Assembly (NCBI GenBank): GCA_005938025.2
Contig: VCCI02000001.1
Location: forward strand, 2,170,001-2,234,000
Length of the DNA: 64,000 nucleotides
From: Inquilinus sp. KBS0705
Lineage (GTDB): Bacteria > Bacteroidota > Bacteroidia > Sphingobacteriales > Sphingobacteriaceae
Direction: 5' to 3'
A model generated the notes under the pieces. The model worked only from the letters and a program-made list of their open reading frames with translations, made no database searches and was not told the origin of the DNA. Position 1 is the first letter of the stretch. The number at the start of each line of letters is the position of its first letter. This document shows positions 53,704 through 60,458 of the stretch, piece after piece. A program made the translations under genes and the position numbers.

Positions 53704-53964
53704 TCATGTTGACTTCTTTAATTTAGCTTCTAAGAAGAACTTTAAGGCATCTATGCTAATGTCCTTTAAAGACGCATCATACTCTATTCCGTAAGATTTC
53801 ATGCGCTTTAAAAGCGTCTTTGGAATCCACACATTTAACTGCGCCTCGTCCTCTTTCACTGCCGCGCTTTGCCTGATCGGGTGGACTTCCTGTATAGGCG
53901 TTTTGGGAGTGTGCTTTTTAAGTTTGTCCGCTAACCCGCCCAGCTTGTCTTTATAATCTGTCAT
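53704..53964 (-). CDS. Small DNA-binding-like protein downstream of parA (RHH-like)
   Basis: 86 residues. The C-terminal part 'QLNVWIPKTLLKRMKSYGIEYDASLKDISIDALKFFLEAKL' looks like a ribbon-helix-helix fold; the N-terminus is basic and disordered. It follows the ParA gene by 70 bp, the usual place for a ParB-type partner or DUF3408-like protein. A partner role is inferred. Confidence 0.7.
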   Translation of the reverse strand: MTDYKDKLGGLADKLKKHTPKTPIQEVHPIRQSAAVKEDEAQLNVWIPKTLLKRMKSYGIEYDASLKDISIDALKFFLEAKLKKST

Positions 53965-54034
53965 TGTAAACCTTTATTTAATTACCTTATTTCATTAGAG
54001 AATTTGACAATTACATAAATATGTAATTATGTAA

Positions 54035-54640
54035 TTATGCACTGATGCGGTTAACTATTTCTTCCGCTAACGATGTTATTTCCTCTATAGCTTTGTTATC
54101 GCTTCCTTGCAGCACCCCTGCGGTAATTGACGACCGTGCAATGCTCACCCGGTCATGTATGATGGTTGCCAAAACAGGAGTTTCCATGCTTTGCAAAAGA
54201 CTGCTAACTTCTTTGGTTATACCTGAGCGGGGTTTAATCATATTCATTACAATGCCGGCCTGTATGTCCGGCTTTTTCACCTGCGCATCCTTCAATAAAG
54301 CGATAGTTGAGCGGATAGCCATTACGTCAAAAAAGCCTGCTTTAGTGGGTATCAATATAAAATCCGAAATGCTGAATAATTCCGGTAATTTGTTTGACAG
54401 GTAAGGTGGGGTATCAACTATAACCAGGTCGTAATCCAAACGTTTAATTTCCTGCAATTGGTCATTACCTACAACTGCCAGGCTTGGCAACTCCTCTTTG
54501 ATTTGAAAAAGGCTGCCCTGTAAATCCGTATCAACCAAAGCAACGTTTAATTGATCCTGAAAACACACTGCTAAATTCATTGCCAATGTGCTTTTTCCTA
54601 CGCCCCCTTTTTGGTGGGCTACCGTGATGATCTTTCCCAT
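54035..54640 (-). CDS. parA: ParA-family ATPase
   Basis: 201 residues from the ATG at 54640. The frame extends to 54769, but that part lies over AT-rich repeats and precedes the standard start 'MGKIITVAHQKGGVGKSTLAMNLAVCF' (deviant Walker A KGGVGKST). 'LVIVDTPPYLSNKLPELF' is the Walker B region. It likely takes part in ICE maintenance or relaxosome positioning. AT-rich repeats lie directly upstream (54641-54833). Confidence 0.9.
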   Translation of the reverse strand: MGKIITVAHQKGGVGKSTLAMNLAVCFQDQLNVALVDTDLQGSLFQIKEELPSLAVVGNDQLQEIKRLDYDLVIVDTPPYLSNKLPELFSISDFILIPTKAGFFDVMAIRSTIALLKDAQVKKPDIQAGIVMNMIKPRSGITKEVSSLLQSMETPVLATIIHDRVSIARSSITAGVLQGSDNKAIEEITSLAEEIVNRISA

Positions 54641-54833
54641 GTTATGTAATTCTAAATTGTTATAAATACATAATGCTGTAAATGCACAAGGCTGTAAATC
54701 TTTAAATACATATTTCTTCATTTGCAGAAGTCTATAAATACATATTGCTGTAAACCTGTATTTCAACATTTATAGGTTTCTATACCTACATAATTCTATA
54801 ATTGCATATAACTGTAAATACAGAAATCTATAA
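54641..54833. repeat. AT-rich iteron-like repeats upstream of parA
   Basis: ATAAATACATAATGCTGTAAA at 54662-54682 recurs with one mismatch at 54734-54754. Further partial copies (TTTAAATACATATT, CTGTAAATACAG, TCTATAA) fill the region, and ATGTAATTA repeats flank the other side of parA (53990-54040). This resembles a centromere (parS-like) or a replication/control region. Confidence 0.5.
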
Positions 54834-55169
54834 TTATGTATCAGGGAAGGCTATTCGTTTTGCTTCCTGACGATCCAATAATTTTGCTTGCTGAACAGTA
54901 TTGTAAATCCAGTCCTTTGCTAAAACTTTCCAATTTTTCTGAGGCCTGCCGGTTATGGTCTTCCATTCCATTTTTTCATAATGCTGAAAAAAATTTTGGG
55001 CATCCGGCAAAGCCATGCATTGCTGATTGAAATAAATTGCCACATGGCTTATAAGCGGCGGCAATTGGTGGCCCATTCCCTGATTAGTAACATCAGCCAA
55101 AATGTCATCAAAAACAGTGTTTAACTCCTGTTGCTGAATTATCCGCCGTTTAGCCCTGCGCTTTATCAT
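54834..55169 (-). CDS. Hypothetical protein of the excision/partition region
   Basis: 111 residues, basic N-terminus ('MIKRRAKRRIIQQQEL'), helical body ('MGHQLPPLISHVAIYFNQQCMALPDAQNFFQHYEKMEWKTITGRPQKNWKVLAKDWIYN'). It starts 3 bp after the HTH gene's stop. Unrecognised; probably a small ICE accessory or DNA-binding protein. Confidence 0.7.
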   Translation of the reverse strand: MIKRRAKRRIIQQQELNTVFDDILADVTNQGMGHQLPPLISHVAIYFNQQCMALPDAQNFFQHYEKMEWKTITGRPQKNWKVLAKDWIYNTVQQAKLLDRQEAKRIAFPDT

Positions 55170-55172
55170 GTT

Positions 55173-55490
55173 TTAAAACTTAACAACCGTCGCTGTTTCC
55201 ATCAGTCCTTCTATTTTGTCGGCATCATAATAAGTTACCTTGCCTAATTTTGTAAAAGGGATTTTACCGTTATCCCGCAAAGCCTGTAGCTTGCCGTGCG
55301 ATATATTGAGCATCTTGCGAACCTCCATAGCTTTCAACCATTTTTTGGTTTTCCCACTCACCTGGTCTTTAAGCATAGATTTAATATCGGATAGCAAAAG
55401 GTCTTTAAATTCTAAAAGGTCACCAACTGTAATCAATTGGTCGCGGAACACTTTTGCATGTTTATCGAAATGTGAAATAGCTTTTTCCAT
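55173..55490 (-). CDS. Excisionase-like helix-turn-helix protein
   Basis: 105 residues from the ATG at 55490. The C-terminal half 'KWLKAMEVRKMLNISHGKLQALRDNGKIPFTKLGKVTYYDADKIEGLM' is a MerR/excisionase-type winged helix-turn-helix (HTH_17-like). The N-terminus is helical. It is the first gene of a minus-strand operon that leads to parA, and it sits near attR. A role in excision or regulation is inferred from fold and position. The 35-bp element copy B lies 45 bp upstream. Confidence 0.85.
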   Translation of the reverse strand: MEKAISHFDKHAKVFRDQLITVGDLLEFKDLLLSDIKSMLKDQVSGKTKKWLKAMEVRKMLNISHGKLQALRDNGKIPFTKLGKVTYYDADKIEGLMETATVVKF

Positions 55491-55534
55491 AATCAATATT
55501 TTAATTGGACAAAATTGAACAGGAAGATTTTAAG

Positions 55535-55569
55535 TTTTTCACCACTCGTACATAACTTAGGTGTTTTTT
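55535..55569 (-). promoter_or_regulatory. Shared 35-bp control element, copy B (excision/par operon)
   Basis: TTTTTCACCACT at its start and TTAGGTGTTTTTT at its end match copy A (48532-48566) at 30 of 35 positions with no gaps. It lies 45 bp before the HTH gene's ATG. Confidence 0.55.
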
Positions 55570-55720
55570 TGTTGTAGCCTACCTGTTGGAACTAATGCAA
55601 TCGAGAGTCTTTAACTTAATTTGGGAAAGTCAGTAACACTACTTCTTTTAAGATTTGCGTTGGCTTGGTATCGAAAAATATTGAACCAACGTAGTTTTGG
55701 CATTTTGCTATATTAGTGGG

Positions 55721-56554
55721 ATGGTTACTGGCGATTATTTTTATATTAACGACTGTGAGGTCTTAGGTAAATTTTACGTTCATTATGGTGGAATTAATGA
55801 CCATCCCAATAAGGCTTGTTTAAGAACTTGCTTAAAATTGGACGTTGAACTGAACAAAAAATTAAAATTTATACCCGGTTACCTTACGTATGACCGCCAT
55901 TTTATAGCTTGCCCTTTATCAGCAGTATTTGTCCAAATTAATTCGTTGCATAGCATAGATAACGATTCCACGAAATTGTTAGCTAATTTGATGGTATTTT
56001 CCAAAGATTATAAATCATATGTAAACCTTAATGTTGCGATATTCACACATAGAGAGGGCGATTTTATGAGCATAAACAATTATATCAATGCAATTAATAT
56101 TTATGTGGCGGAAGGGAATGCAGTTCAGCATTTGAACGATCTGGTCTTTGCTCAAAGAATTAATTTTAAAATGCTTGATGAATATAAGCTCATTGATTTG
56201 ATAAATAATTTGGAAATAAGCTTTTATTCCAATGACTTGCGAAGAGTAGGAAAGGATAATTCTTTTTGGGATGAGACCGAAATTGGAAATCTTCCTAAGT
56301 CTAAATACTTAACAAGCTGCATACTTGAGTCCTTGAAACTTGCTGCAATCTTTGAAGATTTGAATATAAATAATGATTTTTTTATAATTGGTTGTAGTAA
56401 CTATACCAAAGCATGGTCACCTGCATCAGGTCGAGAAAAGCTTCCTGATGACGTATTTACCGCAATGAAAATTAAGGATTTTATCAAATTGCATTTTTTT
56501 AAGGTCTATAACCCAACTAAAGAATTTAACGAGAGATTAATATACACCTGCTAA
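55721..56554 (+). CDS. Orphan hypothetical protein at the right end of the ICE
   Basis: 277 residues from the ATG at 55721; the frame runs back to a TTG at 55697. No signal peptide or clear motif. Aromatic- and Asn-rich, with 'GDYFYINDCEVLGKFYVHYGGIND' at the N-terminus and 'ESLKLAAIFEDLNINNDFFIIGC' near the C-terminus. AT-rich like the defence cargo. It is a single plus-strand gene in the last 1.2 kb of the ICE with no partner. A hairpin CGTTGG/CCAACG (55658-55691) lies upstream. Function unknown. Confidence 0.65.
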   Translation: MVTGDYFYINDCEVLGKFYVHYGGINDHPNKACLRTCLKLDVELNKKLKFIPGYLTYDRHFIACPLSAVFVQINSLHSIDNDSTKLLANLMVFSKDYKSYVNLNVAIFTHREGDFMSINNYINAINIYVAEGNAVQHLNDLVFAQRINFKMLDEYKLIDLINNLEISFYSNDLRRVGKDNSFWDETEIGNLPKSKYLTSCILESLKLAAIFEDLNINNDFFIIGCSNYTKAWSPASGREKLPDDVFTAMKIKDFIKLHFFKVYNPTKEFNERLIYTC

Positions 56555-56657
56555 TTATAAATTTATTATATAGCATTAATCTTAAATTGTATCTTTGAGT
56601 ACATTAATTTTTGTTCTTTAAACTACATCAAATAAGTACAATTAAGTACAAAGTAAA

Positions 56658-56681
56658 TCGGTAACCTTTTCGGTAACCTAT
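56658..56681 (+). repeat. Right-end TCGGTAACC repeats, probable integrase arm sites
   Basis: TCGGTAACCTTT TCGGTAACCTAT in tandem, 56 bp inside attR. It matches the left-end pair (8892-8915), and the similarity extends upstream ('CAAAGTAA'). The stretch 56555-56884 holds only these repeats, attR and a terminator; I see no gene in it. Confidence 0.7.
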
Positions 56682-56736
56682 TATTTTGAGATCGATGTAA
56701 CTCATTAATATTCAGAGGTATTAACCCTTCAAATTA

Positions 56737-56754
56737 GAATCCCAGCGGGATCAC
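56737..56754 (+). repeat. attR core (direct repeat)
   Basis: GAATCCCAGCGGGATCAC, identical to the attL core in tRNA-Lys. It marks the right boundary of the ICE. Confidence 0.9.
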
Positions 56755-56784
56755 AAAAGACCACCCAACAGGTCGCAAGTTTAT

Positions 56785-56817
56785 AAAAAAAGCCTCTTTT
56801 TCAAGAGGCTTTTTTTA
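56785..56817 (+). terminator. Displaced chromosomal terminator of tRNA-Lys
   Basis: AAGCCTCTT/AAGAGGCTT stem with T7 after it. Before integration it would lie just downstream of tRNA-Lys. Its core is close to the reverse complement of the left ICE terminator at 8760. Confidence 0.8.
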
Positions 56818-56884
56818 TTTAGACAATTTTTGACAGCAACACCGTCTAATTAGAATATACAATTTGAATTTCGGCAACTCAACA

Positions 56885-57580
56885 TTAGCCTGCATTTTCC
56901 ATTGCTACTTTACTTAAAACAGGCTCGTTTAAAATAGAAATACTTTTACCGCTCACCACGATCAGGTTATTTTGGATAAAATCATTAGTTACCTTAAAAA
57001 GCGTTTCGTATGATACCGCGGCAAAAGACGAAAGGTCTTGCCGTGTAAGTTCGATATTTAAGGCGCCTTGTTTGTTTAGGCCAAACTGCTTTTTAAGTGT
57101 AAGCAAAGCCAGGGCTATGCGCTCTTTTACCGGCATATGTACCAGGTTACGCATCCGCTTTTCAGATTCTTGAAGTTCGTTAGCAAAAAATTTCATCAAC
57201 GAATAGGTAAGTTGCGGATTTACCTTTAATGATGATTCAAAAAAAGAAAGGTCGATAAAACACACCACGGTAGGCTCGATAGCAGTGGTAGATACCGGGT
57301 AAACAGGCTCGTTACCTAAACCTAAATGGCCCAAAATATCACCGGCCTGGGCAAACCTTAAAATAATTTCTTTATCGCTATCCCAACGCTTGTGTACCTT
57401 TACCTTACCCGAAAAAATAAAATAAATACCGGTAACCGCATCGCCTTCGTTAAATATCCGCTGGCTTTTTTTGATAAAAAAGTTCTTCCGGCTGGCAGCT
57501 ATAGCCGGCCTCCAGTCGTCAACACAATGGGTACACAGATAACAGCTCTTTAAATCACAACCGTTTCGGGTTTCTTTCAT
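56885..57580 (-). CDS. Crp/Fnr-family transcriptional regulator with N-terminal Cys cluster
   Basis: 231 residues. Four cysteines C8-x4-C13-x2-C16-x2-C19 ('CDLKSCYLCTHC') precede a cNMP-binding-like domain ('IFNEGDAVTGIYFIFSGKVKVHK', 'GDILGHLGLG') and a C-terminal winged HTH ('LTRQDLSSFAAVSYETLFKVTNDFI'). The Cys set suggests an Fe-S or redox sensor as in FNR, although the spacing differs from E. coli FNR. It lies 36 bp downstream of the DoxX gene on the same strand. Confidence 0.88.
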   Translation of the reverse strand: MKETRNGCDLKSCYLCTHCVDDWRPAIAASRKNFFIKKSQRIFNEGDAVTGIYFIFSGKVKVHKRWDSDKEIILRFAQAGDILGHLGLGNEPVYPVSTTAIEPTVVCFIDLSFFESSLKVNPQLTYSLMKFFANELQESEKRMRNLVHMPVKERIALALLTLKKQFGLNKQGALNIELTRQDLSSFAAVSYETLFKVTNDFIQNNLIVVSGKSISILNEPVLSKVAMENAG

Positions 57581-57616
57581 GCTAACGAAATTGCAAAAAA
57601 ATAGCCAACAAAACGG

Positions 57617-58072
57617 TTAATGTTTGGCTTTCTCTGCTTTTATATCTTCTAACCAGCGGTCTAATGAAAAAGTACCCGAACCTATAACTATAAAAACCAA
57701 CAGCAGTATTAAGGTTATAACCAAGGCGTAAAAATCGGTGTTAAACGGCGATTTGAAAATATTGATTACAAACATGGCAGCTATCACTACAGGCAACTGT
57801 GCTATGGCAGCCGCGCGCGTATAAATACCCAACATTATAAGCACCCCACCAACTATATGCAACATCACTACAACAAACATAATAAAAGCGATAGCAGCCT
57901 CAGAAAGTGTAGTTAACTGCTGGTTGGCAAGTATCCTTTCCAGGTAGTTTACGTTTGCTAAAAAAGCGCATCCTTTTAGTAACAGAAAAAAACCTAAAAA
58001 TATCCGCAGGATATCTAAAATGCCCGGATGGTGACTATCACCCCAGTGCTTAACTTTATTTGCCACGTTCAT
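57617..58072 (-). CDS. DoxX-family membrane protein
   Basis: 151 residues with four transmembrane helices. 'ILDILRIFLGFFLLLKGCAFLAN' and 'VVVMLHIVGGVLIMLGIYTRAAAIAQLPVVIAAMFVINIF' are DoxX marks. It forms an operon-like group with the 80-residue membrane protein (22 bp upstream) and the Crp/Fnr gene (36 bp downstream). Role in redox or membrane stress is inferred from the family. Confidence 0.88.
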   Translation of the reverse strand: MNVANKVKHWGDSHHPGILDILRIFLGFFLLLKGCAFLANVNYLERILANQQLTTLSEAAIAFIMFVVVMLHIVGGVLIMLGIYTRAAAIAQLPVVIAAMFVINIFKSPFNTDFYALVITLILLLVFIVIGSGTFSLDRWLEDIKAEKAKH

Positions 58073-58094
58073 AGCGATTAAATTTTAAGTTTGC

Positions 58095-58337
58095 CTAATA
58101 TGGCTTACCGCTGTACATGTTACGTTGACCCATGGTGCCGATATAAAAGCACACACCTACCATAAAAACAATAAAGCCGCTGTAGGTTAACCAGGGGAAC
58201 GATAGTATGCCATTTATATTTATCGTCCAGTTATGCGAATCAACCGCATTAATATGATCGAGGTTGCGAAATATTAAACAACCGGCAATGATGGTAACTA
58301 CTCCCAGCACCATCATCCAATAACTACTTTTTCTCAT
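58095..58337 (-). CDS. Small membrane protein
   Basis: 80 residues with two transmembrane helices ('YWMMVLGVVTIIAGCLIF', 'WLTYSGFIVFMVGVCFYIG'). Unrecognised. First gene of the group with DoxX and Crp/Fnr, divergent from the ClC gene across a 67-bp intergenic region. Confidence 0.7.
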   Translation of the reverse strand: MRKSSYWMMVLGVVTIIAGCLIFRNLDHINAVDSHNWTININGILSFPWLTYSGFIVFMVGVCFYIGTMGQRNMYSGKPY

Positions 58338-58341
58338 AATG

Positions 58342-58372
58342 TTGTTTTAGCAATTAAATTATTATATTTTTG
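58342..58372 (+). promoter_or_regulatory. Putative Bacteroidota-type promoter for the ClC gene
   Basis: A TTG at 58342-58344 and TATTTTTG (58365-58372, consensus TAnnTTTG) are separated by 20 bp, in the divergent region before the ClC start. A perfect 14-bp palindrome ATTGTTTAAACAAT (58393-58406) overlaps the ATG. Confidence 0.35.
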
Positions 58373-58404
58373 TATAAAATTAAGTAATTTATATTGTTTA
58401 AACA

Positions 58405-60285
58405 ATGAAAAATAAATTTGGTTTTACAAATACCGATGCCATACCTATATCGCCGTTGTTAAATTCATTTGAGGCCCGCGAAGGCAACAAAAAAAGCAGG
58501 TATCTTAAAGGCCGTTTGTTAAAAATTTCGTTTTACGCGGTACTTGTGGCAATCGCTATATCGTTTATTGCCAAGTTTTTGGTATTACTTATAAATGCGG
58601 TAACCAACCTGGCGTTTTACGGGCAATTTAGCCTGGCCTTTCACAGCCCGGCGGGTAATCATTTGGGCTTATGGGTAATTGTTATACCGGCAGCAGGGGG
58701 TATAATTGTAGGGCTGATGGCATTGTATGGATCAAAGGCTATACGAGGCCACGGCATCCCTGAAGCTATGGAGCAAATACTTGTTAATCAAAGTAAAATA
58801 AAGCCTTCTATTACGTTTTTAAAGCCGGTATCGTCGGCTATTGCAATTGGTACCGGCGGGCCATTTGGCGCCGAAGGACCAATTATAGCTACTGGTGGCG
58901 CTTTAGGTTCTACATTGGGCCAATTATTAAAGATAACCTCAAGCGAGCGTAAGATCATACTGGCTGCGGGGGCAACGGCGGGTATGTCGGCTATATTTGG
59001 CACGCCTATAGCAGCGGTATTTTTAGCAATTGAGCTTTTGTTGTTTGAGTTTTCGCCAAAGGCCATTTTACCTGTAGCGCTTGCCTGTATAACAGGGGCA
59101 GCAGGTCACCATCTTTTATTTGAAACAGGGCCGGTATTTGCCATGTCCAACCTATCAACCCCAACAAACCTGGCTTTGGCCATTTATAGCTTTATAGGTT
59201 TGCTTATAGGTTTTTTATCCCTGGCTTTAACTAAAGCGGTTTATTTTATTGAAGATTGGTTTGAAAAGATACCTGTGCATTGGACGATGTGGCCCGCCAT
59301 AGGCGGCCTGGCCGTTGGGCTTATAGGCTTTTTTTACCCGCATACCTTAGGTGTTGGGTATGACAACATTACTGGCCTGCTATCGGGTAAGTTACCGCTT
59401 GCTATTATATTGGCCTTATGCTTTTTTAAATTTTTGTCGTGGGCCATTGCTTTGGGTAGCGGTACATCGGGTGGTACTTTGGCCCCTTTGTTAACAATAG
59501 GCGGCGCTTCGGGGAGTATCATCAGCATTTTAATACTAAATGCATTTCCAAATTGCGGCATTAGCGTTACCATGGGTGCGTTGATAGGCATGTCGGCAAT
59601 GTTTGCAGGTGCATCGCGCGCTTATTTAACAAGTATCACCTTTGCGCTTGAGGCTACTATGCAATCGCACGCTTTATTGCCTTTGTTAGGCGCTTGTACG
59701 GCCTCTTATCTTGTTTCTTTCTTTTTGATGGAAAACACCATCATGACCGAGAAAATTGCCCGCAGGGGCGTTATTACTCCCGATTCTTATGAACCCGACA
59801 TACTGCAAAGGGTTGCAGTAGCACAGGTGATGCGCAAAGGCGGCACGCTCTTGAATGACGACATGAGCTTTGGCCAGGTTAGGGAATGGTTAGCTGTACA
59901 TCAAAGCCATAACGCTAACCTGGTTTTTGTGAACCATAAAAATGAATACAAGGGCATTGCGAAGTTAGCTGATGTATACTCCGCTGACTATACCGACGAT
60001 GCTGAGATAAAGAAAATTATAAACGCCGATACCGCCTTTGCCAAAGATGGCGACATGTTAAGAAACGTGGTTGAAATTATGGCCTGGCACAAAACAGATA
60101 CTTTGCCGGTAATAGATAATGGCCGGGCTATAGGTATTATCAGCTACGCAGATGTTTTAACGGCATACAAGCAGCATGCAGAAGAAAATGAAGTGGCAAC
60201 CACACATATATCTTTAAAGCGCCAGCAAATGAAACTGGCAGTTAAAAGACGCGCCATGCGCAGTAAGGCTAAGCACAAGGCATAA
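58405..60285 (+). CDS. ClC-type chloride channel/antiporter with C-terminal CBS domains
   Basis: 626 residues. ClC signatures: 'GHGIPEAM' (~116), 'GTGGPFGAEGPIIATGGALGS' with the gating Glu, 'GSGTSGGTLAPLL', and ~10 membrane helices up to residue ~440. The C-terminus (~475-590) has a CBS pair ('VAQVMRKGGTLLNDDMSFGQVREWL', 'DTLPVIDNGRAIGIISYADVL'). It transports Cl- or exchanges it for protons; which mode cannot be told by eye. Divergent from the DoxX group. Confidence 0.9.
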   Translation: MKNKFGFTNTDAIPISPLLNSFEAREGNKKSRYLKGRLLKISFYAVLVAIAISFIAKFLVLLINAVTNLAFYGQFSLAFHSPAGNHLGLWVIVIPAAGGIIVGLMALYGSKAIRGHGIPEAMEQILVNQSKIKPSITFLKPVSSAIAIGTGGPFGAEGPIIATGGALGSTLGQLLKITSSERKIILAAGATAGMSAIFGTPIAAVFLAIELLLFEFSPKAILPVALACITGAAGHHLLFETGPVFAMSNLSTPTNLALAIYSFIGLLIGFLSLALTKAVYFIEDWFEKIPVHWTMWPAIGGLAVGLIGFFYPHTLGVGYDNITGLLSGKLPLAIILALCFFKFLSWAIALGSGTSGGTLAPLLTIGGASGSIISILILNAFPNCGISVTMGALIGMSAMFAGASRAYLTSITFALEATMQSHALLPLLGACTASYLVSFFLMENTIMTEKIARRGVITPDSYEPDILQRVAVAQVMRKGGTLLNDDMSFGQVREWLAVHQSHNANLVFVNHKNEYKGIAKLADVYSADYTDDAEIKKIINADTAFAKDGDMLRNVVEIMAWHKTDTLPVIDNGRAIGIISYADVLTAYKQHAEENEVATTHISLKRQQMKLAVKRRAMRSKAKHKA

Positions 60286-60364
60286 TACAAGTGCTTAGCC
60301 CCCTAGGCATAACAAGCTATGAGCAACTTATTGGTGCAAGCTTACTTACAGATTATCCAATATG

Positions 60365-60458
60365 CTATCGCGGGATTGTAACCATAAACTTAGTGCCTGT
60401 ACCTACTTCACTTTCCACCTCTACATGTCCGTTAAGTAAATCCACACTAATTTTAGTT
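60365..60458 (-). other. Out-of-frame C-terminal remnant of the histidine kinase
   Basis: Downstream of the stop at 60457, the shifted frame reads 'LTKISVDLLNGHVEVESE', then 'VGTGTKFMVTIPR' and a TAG at 60365-60367. This is the expected end of the HATPase domain. One extra base in the A6 run (60459-60464; T6 on the coding strand) would restore it. Confidence 0.8.

Larger units (their letters stand above)
8699..56754. mobile_element. Integrative and conjugative element of CTnDOT-like Bacteroidota type in tRNA-Lys
   Basis: The direct repeat GAATCCCAGCGGGATCAC at 8699-8716 and 56737-56754 bounds ~48 kb. The left repeat is inside the tRNA-Lys 3' end. Just inside are a tyrosine recombinase (left) and, at both ends, tandem TCGGTAACC repeats. 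The interior holds relaxase, MobA, coupling protein, TraE-TraN, RteC, ParA and an excisionase-like HTH gene, which together make a complete-looking conjugative element. Cargo is a defence island (10.4-22.2 kb) and a DNA repair/mutagenesis module (26-36.6 kb). RteA/RteB are not seen. Confidence 0.93.
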
